Notes under the pieces: generated by a model | Told to the model about the DNA's origin: nothing | The model's database searches: none | Seen by the model: only the letters and a program-made list of their open reading frames with translations | Assembly (NCBI GenBank): GCA_032622095.1 | Contig: CP136066.1 | Span: 192,068,816 to 192,132,815 of the forward strand | Length of the DNA: 64,000 nucleotides | Direction: 5' to 3' | Origin: Siphonodentalium dalli | Taxonomy: Eukaryota > Mollusca > Scaphopoda > Gadilida > Siphonodentaliidae | Made by a program: the position numbers and the translations under genes | Part shown: piece after piece, positions 37,108 to 46,720 of the stretch | How the letters are laid out: every line of letters starts with the position of its first letter | Position numbering within the stretch: the stretch's first letter is position 1

Positions 37108-37460
37108 AGATACGGGCGGCGTTGGTGGTGGGTATGCTGTTAAAACATTCAGCTCCAAAAACCGTCATAAACAGAAATAATAGTAAACTATAGACATACC
37201 TTGTTCTTATACCAATCAGAAATATGGCATAAACAGTATGTTATGTCAAACGTTTTTACTTTGTTATGTAAACAAAGGCAAAAAAAGTTACATAACTTGG
37301 CTTTTGTTTAGATCCGGAAATGTTAAACATAAAGAGCGTTATTTGTTACTGTTTTCCTGATATGGAAATACTAAAGAGCGTTCATATCATTTGTGTGTGA
37401 TTAACCAAAAGAATTGCGCTGTGTTATGTAAACAGCGGCAAAATTTCTGTAATTGCAATT
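37108..37460 (+). mobile_element. MITE-B copy 1 (right end missing)
   Basis: TTAA (37104-37107) precedes AGATACGGGCGGCGTTGG, the same left end as the copy at 45869. The interior runs in parallel with that copy, including 'ttatgtaaacaaaggc', the paired AAAGAGCGTT module at 37331 and 37373, and 'tgtgtgattaacca'. Similarity fades near 37456, before the CGCCGCCC right terminus. It lies about 220 bp upstream of the truncated start of the RNase H-bearing LINE. Confidence 0.7.
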
Positions 37461-37689
37461 AGACTTGTGTTCAGCCTCGTTCAAAGAGAAGGCGGTGGCT
37501 CAATGAGTTAATCGAGCAATTCTGACCTGTGAGAGAGTGACGAATTGTGAGAGTATCGTGATCAGTGCCTACTTGTGTCCGCCCTGATGAATAACTACCA
37601 GCTGTTCGATGCAGCATATATTGTAATCCGTGGTGGTTGGTAGGACTTGATTGCTGAACATAATAAAAACACCATGAATAACATTAACA

Positions 37690-38640
37690 TCAGTTAAAAA
37701 ACTTCGAGATGGCAGTCTGATCATAGAGTGTGAAAATGAAACACAAGCAAAGATATTACCTACTTTAAAAAAGATTGGAATTACAAATGTAAAAACAGAA
37801 TATCACGCGAGACAACAGTAGTCGTGGCATCATCCGCATGAGAGATTTAGCAACATCAACTATATATAGAAGAAATTAAGACTGAATTTAACTCCCAATG
37901 TGTCACAGAAGTCAAGCGCTTCTCAAGACGCGTAAATGGTGATCTGATACCAATAGACACATATTTGTTAACCTTTAGTTCATCAACAGTACCAGAGAAA
38001 ATCTTAATAGGATATACAAACGTCAAAGTTTCCTTGTTTGTTCCAAATCCTATGAGATGCTATAATTATCAGAAATTTGGTCATGGACGTGAAAACTGTA
38101 GACATGGTAGTATTGTATGTCGTCACTGTGGTGAGGGCGGAATGCACGATAATTGCCAAAAACCTGCCAAATGTAGAAACTGTTCCGGTTCACATACTGC
38201 CTCTGATAAAACAATGTCCAGTGTACATAGACGAATATAATATACAAAAGTTGAAAGCATAACGATACGTATCATTTCAAGAAGCTCGAACAATCTATCG
38301 ACAAGAAAATCCAGTTTTAACAAAGTCATATGCACGAGCATCCCATACAGTAGATGTCGGTGTCCAAGTTGATGCAACTTCTCAAGGTTCAAGTACAGAT
38401 AAAAATAAACATGTTAAATCATTACCACAGTCAACTCAGGGATTTATACGTCCATGGCACCATCCATAGATAAACATGTACGCACAAAGAATCTCCCATT
38501 GACAAGTGATTCTGATATTACAGAAAATATGCAAATTACTCAGAAACACAAAATACCCGAGTGTCAACGCTCTTCTGACAGGTCAAAACATCGATTTAAA
38601 ACAAATGAACGTAGGTCATCTTCTAAAGACGACACCTGAG
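37690..38640 (+). pseudogene. LINE ORF1 (gag-like) relic with CCHC zinc knuckles
   Basis: The block begins DGSLIIECENETQAKILPTL (about 37710-37770) and, after stops, continues from 37965 with a three-knuckle region: CYNYQKFGHGRENC, CRHCGEGGMHDNC, CRNCSGSHTASD. The Cys-x2-Cys-x4-His-x4-Cys pattern (first Cys pair disrupted) is the nucleic-acid-binding part of LINE ORF1 proteins. Such proteins coat the element's RNA (family knowledge). A polar tail extends to about 38639. Internal stops around 37825-37960 make it non-functional. Confidence 0.7.
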
Positions 38641-38650
38641 TACATAACAC

Positions 38651-39545
38651 ATGGCTCATAGAATAATACAGTGGAATTGTCGCGGCTTTAAAACTAATCA
38701 TGCAGAACTTTCTCTTTTGGACCAAGATCATCGTCTAATTATCATGTATTTACCAGAAACCCACCTGAACGGTTCTGATGTTATTACATTGAAAGGTTTC
38801 AAAGTTCACTCACTGTATGGCCCTGTTATCAATGACAGACCCACATGTGGATCGTCCTTGCTCGTTCGTAATGATGTCGTGTACAGTACTGTAACGCTCA
38901 ATACTAATCTACAAGCTTGTGTTGTAAGAATATCACTCTCACACATTAACAATATGCTCACTCTATCTACCACCCTCTGTCCAAGTTACCATCAATGCTC
39001 TACTCGATTTAACCTCACAACTGCCACAGCCTTATATATTTCTGGGGGATTTTAACGCCCACCACATGCTGTGGGGAAATCGTAAAACTGACGCCCGCGG
39101 CCGGCTTATTGCATCATTCCTCGACAACAGAGATATATGTTTATTCAATGATACTTCAGCAACATATCTTCATCCTGGAAATGGAGCATATACATCTATT
39201 GATTTGAGTATAGTTCATGCACATATATTTCCAGATTTTACTAGGAATGTATGTCCAGATCTCCACGGAAGTGATCATTTTCCAATACTCTTGGAAACAA
39301 TATATCAAGGTTTGAATGATCGCCAGTTCTGGAAGTACAATCAGGCTGATTGGGCGTACTTCACAGATAGATGCGAGCTGTTACTCCGAGAGGGCGCTTT
39401 GGTTGATTCTGAGCACAAAATTGACGATTCACTAAAAAATCTTATCGATATAGCTACTGCGGCAATTCCTAAGTCAAAGGTCAATCCGAACCGTCGGAAA
39501 AAGCCATGGTTTGATCGCGATGTTGCACATGCCATAAAATAACGA
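38651..39545 (+). pseudogene. LINE ORF2 apurinic endonuclease domain, one frame break
   Basis: It starts MAHRIIQWNCRGFKTNHAEL, a typical endonuclease opening (QWNCRG), then YLPETHLNG (E of the catalytic set) and GSSLLVRND. After a frame break near 39040, GGF|FNAHHMLWGNRKTDARGR gives the DFNAHH-type block. Later RNVCPDLHGSDHFPILLE supplies the SDHF catalytic His box. The domain nicks target DNA to prime reverse transcription (established for this class). It stops at 39540 (taa). Confidence 0.75.
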
Positions 39546-40485
39546 AAGCAATGTGAGCGTCAATATCGGCGATGTCAGTCACTAGCTAATCTGGAAGCAT
39601 GTCAAAACACTCGTGCTATAGCCAAGAGATTGGTCAAACAGAAAAAGCGTGCTACATGGTGCACATTTGTAAATGGTATTGATGGTCAAACGAACGCAAA
39701 TAAAGTATGGAAAATGGTAAATAAAATTAGAGGTAATGGCAATCACGCCGGAATCCAACATCTTAAAGATGGAACATCACTTATTACTGATGAAAAAGGA
39801 ATTGCAGATAAGCTCGCAAGCACGATTGCTTACAACTCTGTTGACAATTATGTAACAACTTTCAATCGCCAAAGATCTGTTGCAGAGAGACAAAGAATCA
39901 ATTTCTATTCTGATAATTTGGAAGACTACAATCAATATTTCTCTATACACGAATTACAAAATGCCACCTCAAGTGCACATGACACGGCTACTGGTCCTGA
40001 CAACATATCTTACCAGATGCTAAAGCATCTTCCAGGCACATCGCTGACTAGATTATTTCATATTTTTCAATTCAATATGGGAGACTGGTGAATTTCCCAA
40101 TGCATGGAAAGAAGCTACTATCATTCCAATTCCTAAGCCGAATAAAGATCATTCTAATCCATCTAATTATCGACCAATCGCGTTAACTAGCTGCCTTTAC
40201 AAAATATTTGAAAGTATGATTAATAAGCGATTAGTTTGGTTTTTAGAAAGCAATAGACTTATCTCAGATCTCCAATGAGGATTTCGAAAAAATAGGAGTA
40301 CTAATGACCATTTAGTACGATTGGAGACATATATTCGAGAATCATTTGCTGTTGGTGTATTCTTTGATCTCGAGAAGGCATATGGTACAACATGGAAATA
40401 TGGCATACTGAACGATATATTCGGATATGTACTAAGAGGTAGACTATCTACCTTTATTTATAATATTCTGAAAGACAGAATTTTC
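39546..40485 (+). pseudogene. LINE reverse transcriptase, N-terminal half
   Basis: KQKKRATWCTFVNGIDGQTN and VWKMVNKIRGNGNHAGIQHL open the domain. HDTATGPDNISYQMLKHLPG and, after a one-base break near 40075, EFPNAWKEATIIPIPKPNKD, SNYRPIALTSCLYKIFESMI and VGVFFDLEKAYGTTWKYGIL follow in canonical order (fingers and first palm Asp, FFDLEKAY). A stop replaces a Cys/Gln-type codon at about 40276. The domain is cut at 40485 by an inserted LINE and resumes at 42634. Confidence 0.75.
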
Positions 40486-41000
40486 AGCCCCGTGTGGGCC
40501 CGGGGTAGAATAGGCCAACCGCCCCACTGCAAGGGATATATATCCCCTAATGTGGCACCCTGTTTTCCGTGGGGTGCATCCCGTGAAGTGTGGTGTAGGG
40601 GTCCTGGAGGTACCAGGGCGTTTGTATCACGTGAGGCATCGACCTGCGGATGCGACTTAGCTCATGGTCCTCTTCGGTCCTACATCTCTTCAAGACGGGT
40701 GGTTGAGTTGACCCGGCTCAATCAATCGGCTAGTCACGCCTCTCCAATTTTGTTATATGTTGTCTTACTCGTTTATATTGTCGCCTGTGTTTTCATGTAT
40801 GATGTTTCTGTTCTCTCTTGTCTGTTATGTTCGTCCTGATGATTGTTGAGTGTTGAATCCTGTATTGCTCACGCCTGTCTCACTGCGGAGAGGTACCGGG
40901 AGGCTGCTATATGAAGTGGCTAAACGGGTCACCGCTTCAGATATGTACCATAATTTGAAGGGTAGTCCACGGCGGCTGCTGGGCTATTTGTCGATATTTT
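40486..41000 (+). promoter_or_regulatory. 5' untranslated/promoter region of the ORF1-only LINE
   Basis: A GC-rich segment unlike its AT-rich surroundings, starting with the near-palindrome cccgtgtgggcccgggg. Non-LTR elements carry an internal promoter at their 5' end (established for the class), so this is the likely promoter. The frame 40321-40839 fuses host reverse transcriptase with this region and is not a real protein. Confidence 0.5.
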
Positions 41001-41099
41001 GCTATTTGTATGGCAACTCAAACAAAAACAACGTCTTGCACGTAAAAATGATGACTCGCCAAGTTCCAATGATGCTGTGGTATTCCCACAGTTTTTGGT

Positions 41100-42143
41100 T
41101 TCAACCCAAATGTGAAACAACCTTCTATCTTTGTTATCGATAAAAGCATTGCTGGTCAATTGAAATCTATCAAACAAATCAGGACTGGGCCAATAAGTGG
41201 CTCTCTCTTGATTGAATGCTCAAAGAAAGTTCAATATGATGCTCTGCTCGAGTTAACAACTATTGCACAAACACCAGTATTGGTTACCTCACAATACATT
41301 AAATAGTAGCAGAGCTGTGGTGCGGTCCCGCGATATAGCTGATTCTTCGGAATCAGAGATATTGGCGGAGTTGGCACCACAGGGAGTTACAGAAGTCCGT
41401 TAATTTACAAAAACTGTAGATGGTATTCGAGTTCCTCCAAATAGTTATCTCCTGATCTTCAATCGGTGCGAACATCCACCGACATTGAAGGTTGGATACA
41501 TGAAGATCGATATAAGTACGTACGTTCCGAATCCATTACGATGTTGTAAATACCATGGCCAGGAACATTGTAAAAGTAAAGAAACCAGCTGTGCATGCTG
41601 CTCTGTTTCTGGTCATGATTATGAGGATTGCACAAATCCTAAAAAATGTTCGAACTGTCAAGGTTTACATGCTGCAATGGATCGTTCATGTCCCATCTGT
41701 GACTATTAATTCAAGATAAAAGATGTAAGACTGAGAAACATTTATCGTACATGGATGCTAATAATTAGTTGGTGCCAGACCATCAATTTCTCAAGTTACA
41801 TACTCAGATGCCGTTTCTAAGAAAAAGTCTTTTAATGCCAGCACTCAGACAGAGAATCAAACAAAATCCGTCAGTATATCATTAGCAAGTTCAAGTTCGA
41901 GGGACTGATATTCCTCTTGTTCCTGAACCTGTCTAACAGGAAATGGATACAACTACTCCAGTTTTTACGTCTGCTCCGAAATCAACAAAGGATGTTGATC
42001 CAGTTGTTCCAAAACAAAAATCTCCGAGGTCTGTCAAGTCTTTTGACTCTCAGAGGCAGAGGTTGGCCTTTGAACATTCAAAGTTTGAAACGATGCTTTA
42101 CGAGAAGAAACCATCTTTGGATGAGTACACCGTTGTATTTTGA
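41100..42143 (+). pseudogene. ORF1 (zinc-knuckle) of the inserted LINE
   Basis: Sequence reads KQPSIFVIDKSIAGQLKSIK, then PISGSLLIECSKKVQYDALL, then a stop at 41304-41306. It continues after it with AVVRSRDIADSSESEILAEL. Zinc knuckles follow at 41548-41700: CKYHGQEHCKSKETSC, CACCSVSGHDYEDC, CSNCQGLHAAMDRSC. The last part, DTTTPVFTSAPKSTKDVDP to LYEKKPSLDEYTVVF (41943-42143), is a polar C-terminus in a shifted frame. Organisation equals the host LINE's ORF1, but sequence differs, so it is a relative and not a copy. Several stops make it dead now. Confidence 0.7.
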
Positions 42144-42633
42144 GTAAATGCTTGGTCATGGGCGAGTGATTACACGATCCAGCCTCCCGATTGTCAACTT
42201 GACGAACTCATTAGGACTCATGCCAGATTCATCAGATATCATAAATGTCGTATGAGTCTTCCCAGGAGCGATTATAACAACTTACTCGACTACTGGAAAT
42301 ATTTTAATATACGAAAGTATTAATACAGTATTTATATTTGATGAAAATATTTCATGTAGGTTTTACGTTTGCTGTTTTCTAAACCGTATTGCTATGTGTT
42401 TTGCTATTCTGTTTTATATGTCTTTGCACAATGGTCAGTTTCTAAATGGTTCTGGCCCCAGTTGAGCACTCCCGCTCTGTTTTTATCTATATATATTTCG
42501 TTACGTTTTAGTCTAACTCACTGGTTACGTCTATACACAGTTGCTTCGCTTGATTCTGATTCCGTTTTCTCAGTCGTGATTTGGCCTAACGGCTAAAACG
42601 ACGTAAAACCCTAACCAAACAAACAGAATTTTC

Positions 42634-43029
42634 CGAGTTCGAGTTGGTTCTACTCTTTCCGAGCAATATGCTCAGGAAATGGGAGTTCCACAAGGAAGAA
42701 TTTGTTCAGTCACCCTGTTTAGTGTGAAGATAAATTCCATTGCGAATGTTTTATCACCTAACTGTTTAGGCTTGTTATGTGTAGATGATGTTTTAATCTG
42801 TTTTCGTGGCAAGCACATGAGAACTATTGAACGACAAGTTCAGTTGTACTTGAACAAATTAAAGGAGTGGTCAATTAAACATGGTTTTTAATTTTCCCCT
42901 TCCAAAACTCAATGTATTCATTTCTGCTGGAAACGACATGCAGACCCTGTATTATTCCTCGGTCGATTTGAGATATCTGTTGTGGCCAGTGTAAGTTCCT
43001 GGGGGTAATCTTTGATAAGAAGCTTGCGT
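42634..43029 (+). pseudogene. LINE reverse transcriptase, central part after the insertion
   Basis: The frame continues directly from the target duplication: QYAQEMGVPQGRICSVTLFS (VPQG box), ANVLSPNCLGLLCVDDVLIC (VDD catalytic pair, where YADD is usual), ERQVQLYLNKLKEWSIKHGF. A stop at 42889-42891 follows, after which FSPSKTQCIHFCWKRH continues. The block is cut at 43029 by MITE-A and resumes in the same frame at 43481. Confidence 0.75.
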
Positions 43030-43172
43030 TTAACCCTTTACCCAACAAAACGGCCAAATAAAGCTTCAACAGCCTAAAATATCTTCGGTCTGTCTCAATA
43101 AAACCATACAAATATGGATATCATTGGAGCCGGTTCATTGACCACATTGTGGTGGTTACAGTTATGCCCTGT

Positions 43173-43241
43173 GCCAATGCATTCTCTTATATATCCGAGT
43201 CGACCATATGTCGCCTCGCATATATAAGAGAATGCATTGGC
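43173..43241. repeat. palindrome P1 of MITE-A copy 2
   Basis: Same 69-bp palindrome as 6214-6282, with one arm mismatch (atatccgag instead of atatgcgag) and a changed centre base. Confidence 0.9.
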
Positions 43242-43381
43242 CTAAAAAAAAAAATTAACACTTTTTACCATTTTTTCTTAAATTCTTTAACAATTTTATA
43301 ATTTTTTCTTACATTTTTTATCAATTTTAATAATATTTTTCTACATTCTTTGACAATTTTATCATTTTTAATATGTGTTAA

Positions 43382-43450
43382 GCCAATGCATTCTCTTATA
43401 TATGCGAGGCGACCTATGGTCGACTCGCATATATAAGAGAATCCATTGGC
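43382..43450. repeat. palindrome P2 of MITE-A copy 2
   Basis: Reverse complement of P1 type, identical to 6361-6429 except near the right end (gaatccattggc). Confidence 0.9.
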
Positions 43451-43480
43451 ACAGGGCCGTTCTGTTGGGTAAAGGGTTAA

Positions 43481-44584
43481 GTTACATATCGATGACCTGA
43501 ATGTCTCAATGTTACCAAAGTATTAGCCAACACATCATGGGGATTAGATTTTACTGTTCTTATTCGTTAATATAGATCGCTGGTTCGATCAAAAATTGAT
43601 TATGCATCTTTTATTAATGGATCTGCGTGTAAAACACATTTACGAAAACTCGACATAGTACACCATCAAGGTTTACGTCTTATTCTCGGAGCTTTTCGCA
43701 CATCACCTATAGAAAGCGTGTATGCTGCTGCAGGCGAACTCCCACTTGGTCGAAATTATGCAGCTCGTATTGTTGCTAGTACATCGAACCCTGCACATAA
43801 AGTGGTGTTTTATCCACAATTTGCTTCATATTTTGAAAGGCGGCCGACTGTTCCGAAACCATTTGGGCTACGGATAGAACAGTATATTTTAGATGTCGGC
43901 ATTGATGCTCTAAATACATGTATTGTCCAGATTGGACCTTCGATTATTCCGCCATGGCTCATGGCGAAACCGAACACACACAAATGACACGATTTAATAA
44001 GGTGAATGCAAATTCCCTTGTCATTAATCAGGCTTTTAATTAATTCAGATCGTCACACCAGGGGTATACAAGTATATTCACTGATGGCTCTAAGATCGAC
44101 TCAAAAGTTTCAGCAGGTGTTGTATGTGACGACCATATCATTTATCGACGGCTCCCTGATCATTCGTCTATATTCACTGCAGAGGCTATGGCCATATTTT
44201 TGACACTCGAGTTCATTGCAACTAAGTGTTATCAGAATACTATCATATATACAGATTCACTATCTTGCATAAAATAAATCACTCATTAAAAAATGGAATA
44301 TGCAATAATTGAAGAAATACTACACATTCATGACACATTGATCATGAACAAATTTGATATTTCATTTTGTTGGATACCCGCTCATATGGGGATTTCTGGT
44401 AATGAATGTGCGGACAAAGCTGCAAAGGCAGCACTATAACATAATCCAGTTGACGACAAAGTTATACATAGTGAATAAATCAGTTTCTGAAGCACGAATG
44501 GCAACAAAGATGGGATAATCAATCCGATAATAAATAGCGTTAAATTCAACATTCGGTTGATCCTACTTCTCTTCACCAACTTAA
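43481..44584 (+). pseudogene. LINE reverse transcriptase thumb and RNase H domain
   Basis: After MITE-A, the LINE continues with HIDDLNVSM and, in several frames, HLRKLDIVHHQGLRLILGAF, IESVYAAAGELPLGRNYAAR (thumb/connection). From about 44073 an RNase H domain is readable: IFTDGSKID (first Asp), FTAEAMAIFLTLEF (Glu), IIYTDSLSC (second Asp), and CWIPAHMGISGNECADKAAK (His/last Asp, about 44370-44430). The four acidic positions are all present. A stop follows near 44275 and another at 44438. The domain would remove RNA from the RNA:DNA hybrid (family knowledge). Confidence 0.75.
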
Positions 44585-45100
44585 AGGCACGGGCGGCGTT
44601 CGTTTCAGAATATTTATATTTGTTCACATCGCTACCAACAGAAGGAACACCAAAATACATACAGTTCCGCTCATACGCCAAACATAATCGGCGCGTAAAT
44701 AAAATATTTCGTCAAGACGTACGATGGTGTACGTAAACAAGAACATGCTCGTGTTGCAGCAGTTGTGCTTCTGTTTACACAACACAGCGCAATTATATTG
44801 GTTAATCACACAAAAATGATATAAACGCTCTTTATTATTTCCATATCAGGAAAATAGTAACAAATAATGCTCTTTATGTTTACCATATCCGGATCTAAAC
44901 AAAAGCCATGAAACGTAACCTTTTTTGCTTTTGTTTACATAACAAAGGGGAAAAATGACAATAACATACTGTTTATGCCATATTTCTGATTGGGATAAGA
45001 ACAAAATCTGTCTATATCTTACTATTCCTTCTATTTATGGCGGTTTTTGACTGAGGTGAATATTTTAACAGCATACCCACCTCCAAGGCCGTCCGTATCT
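44585..45100 (-). mobile_element. MITE-B copy 2, inserted in the LINE, TTAA on both sides
   Basis: TTAA lies at 44581-44584 and 45101-45104. The left end here is AGGCACGGGCGGCGTTCG and the right end the inverse of AGATACGGACGGCC, so the ends are inverted repeats. Compared with copies 1 and 3 it is in the opposite orientation. The interior holds the module pair as ACGCTCTTT/ATGCTCTTT at 44825 and 44867, and 'catatttctgattggg'. No coding capacity: minus-strand frames 44382-44809 read across it. A TTAA target fits the piggyBac group (inference). Confidence 0.8.
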
Positions 45101-45104
45101 TTAA

Positions 45105-45595
45105 TCGACGAGAGGGTGTTGTTTTAACCCGCTGTAAGATTGGACATTCATTTCTCACTCACAAGTTTTTATTAACAAATTAAGATGCACCAAAATGTGA
45201 TTGCCATGGCAATCCGTTATTGACTATGAAACATATTTTTATCCATTGTAAATATTCTAATGCAAGAGGGAAGTACTTCCCCAACCTCAACATGCATTCC
45301 ATATTCAAAGATTGTAAAACAGTTATTTCTTTTCTAAGCAAGATTGATATTCTAGGAACGATTTAAATGAACTTGCATTTGAATATAATGTAGAAAACGT
45401 TATTTTATTTTGCATACTCGATAAAAGATATTTTGAATGTCTTCGTTTTTACTTGTAGATAGCTACATAGGTTTTGTATTCTCTTCCACTGTCTTTTCAT
45501 CACTTCGCTTTTCTTTGATTCCGTCCTTGCTCGTCGTGATGTGGCTTAACGGCTAAAACGACGTAAAAATCTAGCTAAACAAACAAACAAATGTT
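45105..45595 (+). pseudogene. LINE ORF2 C-terminal end and 3' tail
   Basis: GVVLTRCKIGHSFLTHKFLL and CDCHGNPLLTMKHIFIHCKY give the usual C-terminal 'LTRxRIGHTxLTH' and Cys/His box of ORF2. The frame ends with a stop at about 45364. The 3' region ends in 'taacggctaaaacgacgtaaa' and an 'aaacaaacaaac' tail, shared with the ORF1-only LINE at 42580-42622. Confidence 0.7.
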
Positions 45596-45596
45596 T

Positions 45597-46720
45597 GGTT
45601 GACTTCGGACGTATACTATGGTAATCTACTTGATCTACGTCCGTAGATTTTCAAAATTTACGAGTGGGACCCCCTGAGTGGGGAAAACCAGGTTACCATA
45701 AACAAATACATTTGGAAAATCCTAAATATAAGTTAACACATTCTTTACTAAATACTCATCCCTTAGGAAATGTAGGATATACATGTATTTATGTGAAATG
45801 GGATCATGTATATTGCTCCTGTGCTGAGCATTTGACAGCTGCAGGAATATAATTTAATTTACAGTTGAAGATACGAGCGGCGTTGGCGGTGGGTATGGTG
45901 CTAAAATAATAACCTCCGTCAAAAACCGCCACAAACAGAAAGGATAGTAAAATATAACTTTGTTCTTATACTAATCCGAAATATGGCATAAACAGTATAT
46001 ATTGTCAATTTTGTTTCCGTTATGTAAACAAAAGCAAAAAACGTTCAGTTACCTGGCTTTTGTTTATATTCGGACATGGCAAACATAAAGAGCGTCATTG
46101 TTTTCCTGATATGGAAATAATAAAGAGCGTTTATATCATTTGTGTGTGATTAACCAACATAATTGCCCTGTATTATGTGAACAGAAGCACAACTTCTGTA
46201 ACAGGCTCTTGTTTACGTACACCATCGTAGTCTTGACGACAATATACAATTTAAGCGCTGATTATGTTTGGCATATGAACAAAACTATATATATTTTAAT
46301 ATTCCTTCTGTTGATGGCGATTTGAACAAATATGAATATTTCTGCAACGAACGCCGCCCGAGCCTTTAAACGTAAATTGTATCTACGTAAGCAATACGTC
46401 ATCACCACTATGGACAAGTATCTTTCCATTCTAACAAAGAATCATCAAAATGTGATGGCGTATGCAATCGACGATTCTATTCACAAACGACGATATCAAA
46501 TCAATAGATAATATACTATTAGTACCGTGTGAATACCATTTCAGTGTACTCTATTTAAAGAATAGAGGATAGCTTGGGGTGATGCAATTCCCGACGCGGG
46601 TGGAATAATGTGAGAATATTTAACTTCTTTTACCCCGATTAAGGGATTTGTCCTGAAATGTTCTAGGATAAAAGTAACGTGGTAAAACTATGTTTTTGTG
46701 GCTTTCACTTTAATGTACGT
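45597..46720. repeat. long dispersed repeat, copy with MITE-B insertion
   Basis: Apart from MITE-B, this segment matches 63350-64000 in order over at least 600 bp. Shared phrases include 'gtagattttcaaaatttacg', 'acaaatacatttggaaaatc', 'taagcaatacgtcatc', 'aacgacgatatcaaatcaat' and 'ggaataatgtgagaatattt'. The LINE's 3' end abuts its left side. No coding region is evident in the shared part. The frame 46688-46933 (minus) starts in its right end and contains two hydrophobic runs, but I cannot support it as a gene. Confidence 0.75.
45869..46365 (+). mobile_element. MITE-B copy 3, complete
   Basis: It starts AGATACGAGCGGCGTTGG after TTGA (mutated TTAA, 45865-45868) and ends CGCCGCCCGAGCCT before TTAA (46366-46369). 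The paralogue at 63636 has a single TTAA at the same place with no element, which proves the insertion and its 4-bp target. The paired motif is at 46087 and 46122, with CCTGATATGG between. Length is 497 bp. Confidence 0.85.

Larger units (their letters stand above)
40486..42622 (+). mobile_element. ORF1-only LINE inserted in the reverse transcriptase, 11-bp target duplication
   Basis: The host element is split between two copies of ACAGAATTTTC (40475-40485 and 42623-42633). The inserted 2.1 kb starts with a GC-rich 5' region (agccccgtgtgggcccgggg), has an ORF1-like gene at about 41100-42140, and ends with a 3' region whose last 90 bp match the host LINE's own tail ('taacggctaaaacgacgtaaa', then 'aaacaaac'). 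There is no endonuclease, reverse transcriptase or RNase H between them. A full 5' end, shared 3' end and flanking duplication indicate a complete insertion of a non-autonomous relative. Its mobilisation by the related LINE's proteins through the shared tail is inference. Confidence 0.8.
43034..43476. mobile_element. MITE-A copy 2, inserted in the LINE, intact TTAA on both sides
   Basis: Flanked by TTAA at 43030-43033 and 43477-43480. Ends are CCCTTTACCCAACA and TGTTGGGTAAAGGG, with inverted similarity extending to about 22 bp (CGGCC inside). Palindromes are at 43173-43241 and 43382-43450. The spacer between them is longer than in copy 1 because a 'tttttaccattttttctta'-like unit of about 45 bp is repeated. 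The subterminal part (aaataaagcttcaacagcct, then tatcttcggtctgtctcaa) is nearly identical in both copies. Confidence 0.9.
37680..45595 (+). mobile_element. RNase H-bearing LINE (I/Jockey-like) split by three insertions
   Basis: One non-LTR retrotransposon spans about 7.9 kb, of which about 3.1 kb is later insertion (40486-42622, 43034-43476, 44585-45100). In order there are: an ORF1 relic with zinc knuckles, an AP endonuclease, a reverse transcriptase, an RNase H domain and a 3' tail ending 'ctagctaaacaaacaaac'. The start at about 37680 lacks a 5' untranslated region and most of ORF1's beginning, so it is 5'-truncated. RNase H after the reverse transcriptase is typical of I-group and some Jockey-related LINEs (established). 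Stops and frameshifts outside the insertions show it was already decaying. Confidence 0.8.

Noticed and set aside
40321-40839. 172-codon open frame
   Set aside because: It joins the end of one LINE's reverse transcriptase to the 5' region of the LINE inserted at 40486; the fusion is accidental.
44382-44809. Minus-strand hydrophobic frames as a small membrane protein
   Set aside because: They read antisense through MITE-B and the RNase H region of the LINE.
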